The position numbers and the translations under genes were made by a program. A stretch of 8,443 bases of DNA. Origin: an uncultured Nitrospinaceae bacterium (GTDB taxonomy: Bacteria; Nitrospinota; Nitrospinia; Nitrospinales; VA-1). Shown here one piece after another: positions 1-6,276 of this stretch. Location of the stretch: contig CAJWLY010000059.1 of NCBI GenBank assembly GCA_913043155.1, positions 1 to 8,443 on the forward strand, given 5' to 3'. The notes under the pieces are model-generated. The model was not told the origin of the DNA and ran no database searches. It saw only the letters and a list, made by a program, of their open reading frames with translations. Positions within the stretch are counted from its first letter, which is position 1, and each line of letters begins with the position of its first letter.

Positions 1-2
1 CG

Positions 3-449
3 CTCATCGATATAAAAAGTGGGGCGGGGGCCCTGCATCGGCAATTTCCGGGTCTCGTTCATCGCTTTAAACGGTACAAAATCGATCCGGCGAAACAGCC
101 CATCCTCATTTATCCGACGCTCCATTACCAGAACGGTGGAATCCGGATCGACCGGGATGGACGTACCGATACCAAAGGACTGTGGGCGGCGGGGGAGGTG
201 ACCGGCGGGCTTCACGGAACCAATCGGCTTATGGGAAACTCGCTTCTCGATATCACGGTATTTGGCAGACGCGCGGCACTGTCCATTCGAAAAGAACTGC
301 CGTCAAGAAAAGCCGTTACCCTGTCCCGGCTCAAAAAGTTCAGGGAAGAACTGAAAGCTATCTCGTCCCGGCGGGAGATCATGTCGCCACAACTGTTTCC
401 CACAGTGGCTAATATGAAGATCAATTTTTCAATGAATAATAACCAATGA
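3..449 (+). CDS. FAD-dependent fumarate reductase/succinate dehydrogenase-like flavoprotein, C-terminal part (5' end outside window)
   Basis: The open frame enters from the left edge with no start and ends at TGA 447-449. It gives the last 148 residues of a fumarate reductase/succinate dehydrogenase/L-aspartate oxidase family flavoprotein. The visible signatures are HYQNGG (end of the capping domain), then GLWAAGEVTGG, which closes the FAD-binding fold. HGTNRLMGNSLLD follows, and its His and Arg belong to the dicarboxylate site. Such enzymes interconvert fumarate and succinate, or oxidise a related acid, by passing electrons to FAD. About 65 residues follow GNSLLD. This is much shorter than the C-terminal helical domain of classical SdhA/FrdA, but fits the short soluble or thiol-type flavoproteins of Nitrospira-like bacteria. 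L-aspartate oxidase is the main alternative, though HYQNGG and GEVTGG fit it less well. The family is secure; the exact substrate is not. Confidence 0.85.
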   Translation, partial: LIDIKSGAGALHRQFPGLVHRFKRYKIDPAKQPILIYPTLHYQNGGIRIDRDGRTDTKGLWAAGEVTGGLHGTNRLMGNSLLDITVFGRRAALSIRKELPSRKAVTLSRLKKFREELKAISSRREIMSPQLFPTVANMKINFSMNNNQ

Positions 450-551
450 ACAAAGATGAAAAAATGTTTCCCTAGTGTTGCCCCGAGCCTGTATGCCCAA
501 GGGTCTTGCGGGGGGTACGGGAAAACTCTCTGTTAATTATTAGCTGCTTTC

Positions 552-1112
552 ATGATAGAAATCATCACAGCATACGGGGTCGAGGTCTTCGCGGCACTAG
601 TTATATTCGTTGCCCTGACCGTTCTGCTCCTTAGAAGCAAAAGGGGGGAGACAAGCGTTTCCGGGGCGGATACAGTTGAAAATAAGCTGGGCCAGATCGG
701 CGACGAATACACCGTGCTCGGCAACGTGATAATAAGATCGGAGAGAGGTATATCGTGTATTTCGTACGTGGTAGTATCTCCTTACGGTGTGTTCGTGGTT
801 AACGTGTACGGCCTGACCGGAAAAATTTCAGGAGATCAAAATGCCGCTGAGTGGCATGTCAAATGCGGGCTGACACGCGAGACAATGATGAATCCGCTTT
901 GGGAAAACCGGAAACATATCAACACGTTGGAAAAAAACATTGGACCATATCCTTTTATTCCCCTGGTGGTGTTTACGCACGCAAAACTGGTGAGTGATTT
1001 TGGCAGCTGTGTAGTGCGGACACACCAGTTGCAGCAATTCTTCGCCGGGTACACAAAGATGGTGCTGAAGCCGGAAGACCGGGAAACGATTATTCGTGTT
1101 TTAAAAGAGTGA
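552..1112 (+). CDS. Membrane-anchored NERD-domain protein with degenerate active site
   Basis: This 186-residue protein begins with a hydrophobic segment at about residues 9-27, followed by basic residues (RSKR). That suggests a single N-terminal membrane anchor with a cytoplasmic remainder. Residues 45-135 follow the NERD (nuclease-related domain) layout: GDEY near 50, a strand region ending VVVSPYGVFVV at 73-83, GKISG at 90-94, a Trp at 101, and NPLWENRKH at 114-122. In active NERD domains, which resemble the PD-(D/E)xK fold, this region reads like IDH-VVVSPYGVFV-ExK. Here the expected Asp is Ser71, the Glu is Asn84 and the Lys is Tyr86, so nuclease activity is doubtful. ATG 552 is chosen because it includes the whole membrane segment, although no clear Shine-Dalgarno precedes it. 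The gene follows the flavoprotein after about 100 bases. The domain call is fairly firm; the role is unknown. Confidence 0.75.
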   Translation: MIEIITAYGVEVFAALVIFVALTVLLLRSKRGETSVSGADTVENKLGQIGDEYTVLGNVIIRSERGISCISYVVVSPYGVFVVNVYGLTGKISGDQNAAEWHVKCGLTRETMMNPLWENRKHINTLEKNIGPYPFIPLVVFTHAKLVSDFGSCVVRTHQLQQFFAGYTKMVLKPEDRETIIRVLKE

Positions 1113-1137
1113 GGAAGGCTAAAAGATGGGTGGGGGC

Positions 1138-1157
1138 GAAAATTTCCGGGAATTTTC
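1138..1157. repeat. Near-perfect 20-base inverted repeat upstream of promoter
   Basis: The arms GAAAATT (1138-1144) and AATTTTC (1151-1157) are exact reverse complements around TCCGGG. Only one symmetric pair in the 20 bases fails to match. The repeat ends 17 bases before the -35 box at 1175 and 25 bases after the stop of the NERD gene. It could be an operator for the promoter that follows, or a small hairpin in the end of the NERD transcript. No T-run follows it, so it is not a standard terminator. Confidence 0.4.
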
Positions 1158-1174
1158 TATGTGGTGACCTGATC

Positions 1175-1202
1175 TTGACTGGGAACGAACATGAGATAAA
1201 AT
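1175..1202 (+). promoter_or_regulatory. Candidate sigma70 promoter for the exported protein gene
   Basis: TTGACT (1175-1180), a 16-base spacer, then TAAAAT (1197-1202) give five of six matches in each box. Transcription would begin near 1209, leaving a leader of about 40 bases before ATG 1248. The -10 box and spacer length are the same as in the candidate promoter of yajC, which supports both. Confidence 0.6.
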
Positions 1203-1247
1203 ACCTTTATTCTTACCCGTATTTCTCTTTTGAGGTCAGCAATTCTT

Positions 1248-1796
1248 ATGAAAAATCTGTTTTATTCTTTTTGTGTATTCCTTGCGGTCATCACTTTTAT
1301 GCCATTCTCTGCGCATGCCGTCCCATGGGAAGGCTACAAGCCGTCTTGCGATACTTCCGTAACCACGATATGCACCATCGAACTGTGGCTAGCCCATAAA
1401 CAGAAAAAGAACAATCGAGCAATTCGTGGGTTTCTCAAGTCCAAACACCTCAAGGTTTTGCGGCATACGATCCAATACTGGAAACCTAAGGGTGGGCATC
1501 CACCGACCAACATCGCCATTGGCAGTGAGGTCAGCGCCGAGGACGCTCGTATGGCAATCGATATAGCAATCAAGTACAACGATCAAGTCGACACCTTGAT
1601 TCTTCGCCCGCTTAACCCCCCTAATTATGTTGCGATTGCGACCTCGGCTTGGGATGAGTTGTCAGAGGTTCGCGTTACGCCCAAGGATCTTGAACAGTTG
1701 AGAGACCCCAAACTGACCACTGAGGAGTTTCATGCTCTATACGCGAAGCTAACAAACGAAGAAAAGGCCGTCCAGCGCGGTGGAAAATTCTACTGA
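1248..1796 (+). CDS. Exported small protein of unknown function
   Basis: The protein has 182 residues and I do not recognise its family. Residues 1-24 form a clear Sec-type signal peptide: MKN, a hydrophobic core (FYSFCVFLAVITFMPF), then a cleavage motif AHA before Val25. A periplasmic or secreted location is therefore likely. The mature part starts VPWEGYKPSC and has only two cysteines, Cys34 and Cys42, which could form a disulfide. Two similar stretches, TNIAIG at 87-92 and NYVAIATS at 126-133, flank an Ala-rich helix (SAEDARMAIDIAIKY, 96-110), hinting at a small alpha/beta domain. The C-terminus (about 143-182) is charged and helical. ATG 1248 is preferred over an in-frame TTG at 1230 because it starts the signal peptide cleanly and GAGG lies at 1232-1235. 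It has its own promoter and lies just upstream of the Sec accessory operon. Confidence 0.7.
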   Translation: MKNLFYSFCVFLAVITFMPFSAHAVPWEGYKPSCDTSVTTICTIELWLAHKQKKNNRAIRGFLKSKHLKVLRHTIQYWKPKGGHPPTNIAIGSEVSAEDARMAIDIAIKYNDQVDTLILRPLNPPNYVAIATSAWDELSEVRVTPKDLEQLRDPKLTTEEFHALYAKLTNEEKAVQRGGKFY

Positions 1797-1839
1797 CGGA
1801 TCTCCCCAACGCTCTACCCAGTCTCCGTTTTGTTTAAAA

Positions 1840-1868
1840 TTGACAAAATTCGGTAGTTTTGATAGAAG
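1840..1868 (+). promoter_or_regulatory. Possible upstream promoter of the yajC operon
   Basis: A perfect -35 box TTGACA (1840-1845) is followed after 17 bases by TAGAAG (1863-1868), which matches four of six positions of the -10 consensus. It lies in AT-rich DNA about 60 bases before the stronger candidate. It may be a second start for the same operon or a chance match. Confidence 0.35.
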
Positions 1869-1907
1869 CAACGTTTGATCGGTAAAAGGTCAGCCGGTCA
1901 GGTTTTT

Positions 1908-1935
1908 TTGATAACCGTTTGTTTTTCTGTAAAAT
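1908..1935 (+). promoter_or_regulatory. Candidate main promoter of yajC-secD-secF
   Basis: TTGATA (1908-1913), a 16-base spacer and TAAAAT (1930-1935) match the sigma70 consensus at five of six positions in each box. The start would be near 1942, giving a leader of about 80 bases to ATG 2025. No promoter-like sequence of this quality lies inside the operon. Confidence 0.55.
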
Positions 1936-2024
1936 AGCGACCGGGTACCTCGAGGCGCCGTGACCGGATAGAGGTCTTGGTTTGGTAAAATTTTGACTTA
2001 ATACTTAACTTCTAGGAATTGATT

Positions 2025-2351
2025 ATGCTGGAACTAGCATTTGCAATGGCTCCGCCGCCGGAAGGCGCGGAACAGGGAGGGGGCGGACTTCTTGCTCTCC
2101 TGCCGCCGATGATCATGATGTTTCTGATCTTCTATTTCATTCTGATCCGGCCGCAACAGAAAAAACAGAAGGAAACTCGCCAGATGTTGGATACCTTAAA
2201 GGAGGGAGACAACGTAGTGACCTTGAGCGGGATTCACGGCACGGTAAAAAAACTCAAGGACGATATTGTGGTTCTTCAGATAGATAATAACGTCCGCATT
2301 AGGATCAATCGCACGTCTATTAGCACCCTTAAAGAATCGGGTAAAGACTGA
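2025..2351 (+). CDS. yajC: Sec translocase accessory protein YajC
   Basis: YajC is the small single-pass inner-membrane partner of the SecDF complex and binds the SecYEG/YidC holotranslocon. The 108-residue protein has the family layout: a short N-terminal stretch rich in Pro and Gly, a membrane segment at about 22-41, then the hallmark IRPQQKKQKE at 41-50. A small beta-barrel-like cytoplasmic domain follows, with GDNVVTLSGIHGTV at 61-74. ATG 2025 is chosen because AGGA at 2014-2017 is well placed. An in-frame TTG at 2019 would add only two residues and overlap that site. The stop is two bases before the secD start, so the two genes are almost certainly translated together. The identification is secure. 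Confidence 0.95.
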   Translation: MLELAFAMAPPPEGAEQGGGGLLALLPPMIMMFLIFYFILIRPQQKKQKETRQMLDTLKEGDNVVTLSGIHGTVKKLKDDIVVLQIDNNVRIRINRTSISTLKESGKD

Positions 2352-2353
2352 GT

Positions 2354-3910
2354 ATGTTTAGAGATCTCAAGTGGAAAATTCCACTAATCCTGTTTGTTGT
2401 CCTCGGGGCGGTTGTGCTTGCCCACCCCCTCAAGGAGAGAATTGCCCTTGGGCTCGACCTTCAGGGGGGGATGCATCTGGTTCTCGAAGTGCAGACGGCA
2501 AAAGCGGTTGAGGCGAGTCTGGAGCGTATCGCCGACGACATCAAGCGCGATATTCAAAACGAAGATTATGAGGTGGATCGTGTCAGCGCTGACTTGGAAA
2601 ATAATACCATCACCGTGCTCATGGTCGATGCGCTAGACCTGCCGGCGGTGGAAGAGGTTATGGAAAATTATACCGTTTACCTGAAAAACGAGGGCAAGGT
2701 GCGCGAAGGGCGTGGGCTTCAGTTCCGTTTGTCAGAGGAAGAAAGCAAACGCATCGCCCAGAATGCGGTGAGCCAGGGGTTGGAAACCATCCGTAACCGG
2801 GTGGACCAGTTTGGCGTTTCCGAACCGACCATTCAGGTTCAGGGCGAGCGGCGCATCTTGGTTCAGTTGCCCGGAATCAAAGATGCTAACCGTGCCATCA
2901 ACCTTATCGGTAAAACCGCTCAGCTTGAATTCAAGCTACTTGACGAATCGATCAGTCCGGAAACTGCGTTGAGTGGATCGGTTCCAGAAGGTGACGAAAT
3001 TCTTTACAAGCGTGACAAAAATAAAGAAACCGGTGAAGTTTCCAGAGTTCCTTACCTCGTTAAGAAACGAACCGTGCTCACCGGAGAAACCTTGAGCAGT
3101 GCTGAGGTGCGCTACGATTCGGAATTCAATGAACCCTATGTGGCGCTTACGTTCAACAGTGTTGGTGCCATGATATTTCAGGAACTTACCCGGGAAAATG
3201 TAAAAAAGCGACTGGCAATTGTTCTGGACGACAGTATCTATTCCGCGCCCGTGATACAAGAGGAGATTCCAGGCGGGCGCGCGCAGATTACTGGTCAATT
3301 TTCGACTGAAGAGGCCCGCGATCTGGCCATCGTTTTACGCGCGGGTGCGTTACCGGCGCCGGTTGTGATTCTCGAAAACCGGACGGTTGGCCCCTCTCTG
3401 GGGAAAGATTCTATCGAACAGGGTGTTCGTTCCATTCTGCTTGGGTTGATCCTGGTTCTGGTTTTTATTGTCATTTATTACAAACTGTCCGGTATTGTGG
3501 CGGTAGTCGCACTGTTGTTGAACTTGGTTCTTCTACTCGGTGCGTTGGCTTATTTTGGTGCGGCGCTTACCTTGCCGGGTATTGCGGGAATCCTGCTTAC
3601 TGTGGGCATGGCCATCGATGCAAACGTGCTGGTGTTCGAGCGTATCCGCGAAGAGATTCGTCTTGGCAAAACTGTTCGTGCGGCGATCGATGCCGGGTAT
3701 GCTAAGGCCTTGAGTACGATTGTTGACGCCAACATCACCACCTTTATCGCTGCCGTGGTTCTTTTCCAGTTCGGAACCGGGCCGATCAAGGGGTTTGCTA
3801 TCACGTTGTGTATCGGAATAGCCGCGAGTATGTTCACGGCTGTGTTTGTTAGTCGGGTTATTTTCGACTCTACCATGAGCCGAAAAAAAATTTCCCGGAT
3901 CAGTATTTAG
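2354..3910 (+). CDS. secD: Protein translocase subunit SecD
   Basis: SecD is an RND-superfamily membrane protein. With SecF it uses the proton motive force to pull exported polypeptides out of SecYEG on the periplasmic side. The 518 residues show a first membrane helix at about 9-24, then the D1 motif GLDLQGGMHLVLEV (33-46). The large periplasmic region contains NRVDQFGVSEPTIQVQG (148-164). The conserved LRAGALPAPV (328-337) and TVGPSLG (344-350) lead into five more membrane helices at about 358-505. VGMAIDANVLVFERIREE (417-434) is the RND signature, and its Asp422 matches the essential proton-relay Asp of E. coli SecD. Length is shorter than E. coli SecD (615) but normal for the compact form of many bacteria. 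The gene starts two bases after yajC and ends 94 bases before secF. Confidence 0.97.
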   Translation: MFRDLKWKIPLILFVVLGAVVLAHPLKERIALGLDLQGGMHLVLEVQTAKAVEASLERIADDIKRDIQNEDYEVDRVSADLENNTITVLMVDALDLPAVEEVMENYTVYLKNEGKVREGRGLQFRLSEEESKRIAQNAVSQGLETIRNRVDQFGVSEPTIQVQGERRILVQLPGIKDANRAINLIGKTAQLEFKLLDESISPETALSGSVPEGDEILYKRDKNKETGEVSRVPYLVKKRTVLTGETLSSAEVRYDSEFNEPYVALTFNSVGAMIFQELTRENVKKRLAIVLDDSIYSAPVIQEEIPGGRAQITGQFSTEEARDLAIVLRAGALPAPVVILENRTVGPSLGKDSIEQGVRSILLGLILVLVFIVIYYKLSGIVAVVALLLNLVLLLGALAYFGAALTLPGIAGILLTVGMAIDANVLVFERIREEIRLGKTVRAAIDAGYAKALSTIVDANITTFIAAVVLFQFGTGPIKGFAITLCIGIAASMFTAVFVSRVIFDSTMSRKKISRISI

Positions 3911-3978
3911 ATCTGTTTCTTGAAAACAGATGCTATGTTGGAATGCCTTTGTCGGGCATGAACTCCCGGTGTTCCGGG
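3911..3978 (+). other. Three tandem small stem-loops between secD and secF
   Basis: Directly after the secD stop, ATCTGTTT (3911-3918) and AAACAGAT (3924-3931) form an eight-pair stem with a five-base loop. ATGCC/GGCAT (3943-3947 with 3955-3959) and CCCGG/CCGGG (3965-3969 with 3974-3978, loop TGTT) follow. None is followed by a run of T, so a strong intrinsic terminator is unlikely. They may adjust the relative amounts of SecD and SecF by mRNA processing or partial stopping. That role is inference; the pairings are seen. Confidence 0.45.
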
Positions 3979-4004
3979 GTGTTTATTTATCTTTTTGAGG
4001 TTTT

Positions 4005-4910
4005 ATGGAAATCTTCAAGCGTCAAACCGAATTCGATTTTATGGGGAAAAAGCAGACAGCGATCAGGTTGTCGGCTATTCTCATTCTAATCGGGATCGTC
4101 TCCGTCATCATTCACGGCGGACTAAAATACGGCATCGACTTTGCGGGTGGCACTCTGGTGCAACTCAAATTTGAGAAGCCGCCAGCTATTGAAGAGATTC
4201 GAGATGGACTCAAAACGATTGGCTTAGGGGATAGTACGATTCAGGAGTTCGGCTCGAAAAACCATATTCTGATTCGCGTCCAGCGGTCCGAAGAGAAACT
4301 GGAAGAGGTGGGAACACAGGTTAAAAATAGCTTGGCTGGGAAATTCAACTCCGAGGCAATTGTGGTCGAACGTGTGGAGATGGTCGGGCCTAAGGTGGGG
4401 CGAGACCTCAGGGAAAAAGCAGTCCTTTCGATTATCTACGCGATCATCGGGATCGTTATTTATATTTCCTGGCGGTTCGAACTTCAATATGCCATCGCCG
4501 CAATCATCGCCCTCATCCATGACGTGTTGGTCACCATGGGAGCGTTTTCTCTTTATGACAAGGAATTTACCTTGGTGATCGTGGCTGCGTTCCTGACTAT
4601 CATCGGTTACTCCCTCAATGATACCATCGTCGTATTCGACCGAATCCGGGAGAATATGCGGCGCAAAGGCAAAACACCACTGGTCGAGGTCATCAACAAC
4701 AGCATCAACCAAACCCTAAGCCGCACGATCCTCACTTCTGGCACTACTCTGCTGGTTGTAGTGGCCCTGTTCTTTCTCGGTGGCGAGATCATCCATGACT
4801 TTTCCTTCGCTCTGCTAATCGGTGTGATAGTCGGAACCTACTCCTCCGTTTTTATTGCCAGCGTTTTCCTCGTCTACTGGGCTGAGCGCACCCAAACCAG
4901 ACGTGCTTGA
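4005..4910 (+). CDS. secF: Protein translocase subunit SecF
   Basis: SecF is the partner of SecD in the proton-driven export motor. The 301-residue protein has a first membrane helix at about 18-37, then the SecF motif YGIDFAGGTLVQLKF (42-56). A short periplasmic domain extends to about 135 and ends VEMVGPKVGRDL, followed by five membrane helices. The conserved membrane motifs are ALIHDV (169-174) and GYSLNDTIVVFDRIREN (201-217). Length matches the family (about 300). ATG 4005 follows GAGG at 3997-4000 with a short four-base spacing. SecD and SecF are separate proteins here, unlike the fused SecDF of many Firmicutes. The start lies 94 bases after secD, longer than is usual for this pair, with hairpins in the gap. 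No clear terminator follows immediately. Confidence 0.97.
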   Translation: MEIFKRQTEFDFMGKKQTAIRLSAILILIGIVSVIIHGGLKYGIDFAGGTLVQLKFEKPPAIEEIRDGLKTIGLGDSTIQEFGSKNHILIRVQRSEEKLEEVGTQVKNSLAGKFNSEAIVVERVEMVGPKVGRDLREKAVLSIIYAIIGIVIYISWRFELQYAIAAIIALIHDVLVTMGAFSLYDKEFTLVIVAAFLTIIGYSLNDTIVVFDRIRENMRRKGKTPLVEVINNSINQTLSRTILTSGTTLLVVVALFFLGGEIIHDFSFALLIGVIVGTYSSVFIASVFLVYWAERTQTRRA

Positions 4911-4960
4911 AAAAGCAATCCTTTCTGTTACTACGGTTTTTCCCGCTTTTCTGGAAAAGT

Positions 4961-4989
4961 TTGCAATCCATTAATCACCGTGCTAGATT
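4961..4989 (+). promoter_or_regulatory. Possible promoter for the zinc-ribbon gene and rnpB
   Basis: TTGCAA (4961-4966), 17 bases, then TAGATT (4984-4989) match four of six consensus positions in each box. This is the best spaced pair in the 239-base gap between secF and the zinc-ribbon gene. Transcription would start near 4996 and give a leader of about 150 bases containing the hairpin at 5034-5065. It is a weak call. Confidence 0.3.
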
Positions 4990-5028
4990 TTCGAGCGAAA
5001 TCCAAACACAATTGCACGGACGGAAAGG

Positions 5029-5065
5029 AAAAAAGCCCCCTCCAAAGGAGTGCAAGAGGAGGGCT
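5029..5065 (-). terminator. Intrinsic-terminator-like hairpin, minus orientation
   Basis: AGCCC (5034-5038) and TCC (5041-5043) pair with GGA (5058-5060) and GGGCT (5061-5065), with two unpaired C on one arm and a 14-base loop. Read on the minus strand, the stem is followed directly by a run of six T (5034 to 5029), the shape of a Rho-independent terminator. Read on the plus strand, only a weak T-rich stretch follows. No minus-strand gene ends nearby, so it would stop antisense transcription, or it may simply be a structured leader element of the plus-strand gene. Confidence 0.4.
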
Positions 5066-5149
5066 GAAAATCTCTTCTGTTTTCATTGTATTTGAATAAT
5101 AAATCCGCAAAATGTGTGGTTTTCTGGTGACCCGGGAGCTTTTATTTTA

Positions 5150-5878
5150 ATGAATCCTCAACTGAAGTACCTGATTGAGCTTCAGAAAATTGATAGTGAA
5201 ATTGCTGAACTGGAAAAGAGTCAAGCTCGCATTCCAAAACAAATCGAAGCTGGAAAATCTGACCTTCAGGAAAGGCAAAATCGATTGAAAGCGGCGCAGG
5301 ACGATATCTCCGAGATGCAGAAAAAACGGAAAGATCTGGAGCTGGACGTAGCGACCGAGAACGATCACATTGCCAAAACCAAGACTAAACTTCCATTGGT
5401 TAAAACCAACAAGGAATACACTGCGATTCTAGCCGAGGTTGACGCAATAAAAGAAAAAATTTCTGTATTGGAAGACAATGAGTTGGAACTCATGGAAACA
5501 CTAGAGGCAAAAGAGAAGGTGATCCCCCAACTTCAGGCTCTGTGCAAGGAAGAGGAGGATAAGTTCAACGCTTACAAATTGAAAAAAGAAGCCGAAATGG
5601 CCCGGGGTGAAAAAGAATTGGGGGTGAATCGAGCCCGGAGTGCAGAGGTGGCTCGAGCTATTGAAACCAAGTGGCTGGGACAATATCAGAAGGTCGCCAA
5701 GGCTCGTGACGGATTAGCGGTAGTCGGCATTCAAGATACCGTATGCCAAGGCTGCTATCAGCAAATCCTTCCCCAGCAGGCCATAGACGTCAGGATCGGT
5801 GAAACCATCACCCAATGTCAACATTGTTTGCGCTACCTGTACTGGATAGAACAATCGGAAACCGCGGTTCCGAAGTAA
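5150..5878 (+). CDS. Coiled-coil C4-type zinc-ribbon protein
   Basis: This 242-residue cytoplasmic protein matches the widespread zf-RING_7 family, whose function is poorly defined and is often listed as putative nucleic-acid binding. Residues 1-185 are almost entirely a charged helical hairpin (coiled coil) with the family motif VKTNKEYTAILAEV at 84-97. The C-terminus carries an intact zinc ribbon, with CxxC at Cys199/Cys202 and Cys223/Cys226. ATG 5150 is chosen because family members begin right at the coiled coil (MNPQLKYLIELQKID), and GGGAG lies at 5134-5138. An upstream in-frame ATG at 5114 would add 12 unusual residues. The stop (5876-5878) falls inside the P1 helix of the RNase P RNA that follows. 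Placement of this gene directly before rnpB is known in other bacteria, including deltaproteobacteria. Family assignment is firm; molecular function is not. Confidence 0.88.
   Translation: MNPQLKYLIELQKIDSEIAELEKSQARIPKQIEAGKSDLQERQNRLKAAQDDISEMQKKRKDLELDVATENDHIAKTKTKLPLVKTNKEYTAILAEVDAIKEKISVLEDNELELMETLEAKEKVIPQLQALCKEEEDKFNAYKLKKEAEMARGEKELGVNRARSAEVARAIETKWLGQYQKVAKARDGLAVVGIQDTVCQGCYQQILPQQAIDVRIGETITQCQHCLRYLYWIEQSETAVPK
5824..5852 (+). promoter_or_regulatory. Possible rnpB promoter inside the zinc-ribbon gene
   Basis: TTGTTT (5824-5829), a 17-base spacer and TAGAAC (5847-5852) form a weak sigma70-like pair. The predicted start, near 5859, is just ahead of the extended P1 helix that begins at 5862, which is why it is listed. 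Box matches are modest (three and four of six). Processing from a longer zinc-ribbon transcript is equally possible. Confidence 0.25.
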
Positions 5879-6268
5879 ACCAGGTGGTCGCTGTCCCGGT
5901 TTTTAGGCCGGGAGAGAGGAAAGTCCGGGCTCCACAGGGTAGGATACTCCGTAACGCGGAGTGGGGGTGACCCTAAGGAAAGTGCCACAGAAAAGACACG
6001 GCCTACCCGGCGATAGGGCGACCTTTCGTCGGCGGCAAAGGTGAAAAGGTGAGGTAAGAGCTTACCAGTACCGTCGGTGACGACGGTAGCTTGGCAAACC
6101 CTATCCGGAGCAAGATCAAATAGGAAAGTGCTTGAGGGCGGCCCGCCCGATACTTTCGGGTTGATTGCTTGAGCCTGCTGGTAACGGTAGGCCTAGATTG
6201 ATGACCACCGCCTCGATGCTGGACTCGTCCGGCAGAAAGGAACAGAACCCGGCTTATGGTTTGCTTCG
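5871..6268 (+). ncRNA. rnpB: RNase P RNA, bacterial type A (about 398 nt)
   Basis: This is the catalytic RNA that removes 5' leaders from precursor tRNAs. The conserved core is unmistakable: GAGAGGAAAGTCCGGGCTCC near 5913-5932, GGAGCAAGATCAAATAGG near 6107-6124, and ACAGAACCCGGCTTA at 6242-6256. Helices can be drawn directly. P1 pairs 5871-5882 with 6257-6268 (12 pairs, one G-U). P2 pairs 5883-5889 with 6203-6209 (seven perfect pairs). A CCCGG/CCGGG hairpin near 5898-5915 fits P3. An extra hairpin at 6218-6233, between the 3' strands of P2 and P4, fits P19, which E. coli lacks. P1 can extend outward by seven more pairs (5862-5868 with 6269-6275) across a two-base bulge. The first eight bases overlap the end of the zinc-ribbon gene. 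The mature ends are estimated from P1. Confidence 0.96.
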
Positions 6269-6276
6269 ACCGCGGG

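Noticed and set aside
481..513. Hairpin with CCCCG/CGGGG arms between the flavoprotein and NERD genes
   Set aside because: The inner pairing is short and leaves a 12-base one-sided bulge, and no T-run follows, so I could not support a terminator call.
1109..1399. Plus-strand frame overlapping the NERD gene end and the exported protein start
   Set aside because: It covers the promoter and the signal-peptide region in another frame, has no family character, and conflicts with the well-supported gene at 1248-1796.
4224..4712. 162-residue minus-strand frame inside secF
   Set aside because: It is the complement of a highly conserved gene; its length follows from the codon pattern of secF.
4907..5095. 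62-residue plus-strand frame overlapping the end of secF
   Set aside because: It has no recognisable domain, no good ribosome site, and it runs through the hairpin and AT-rich leader; most likely chance.
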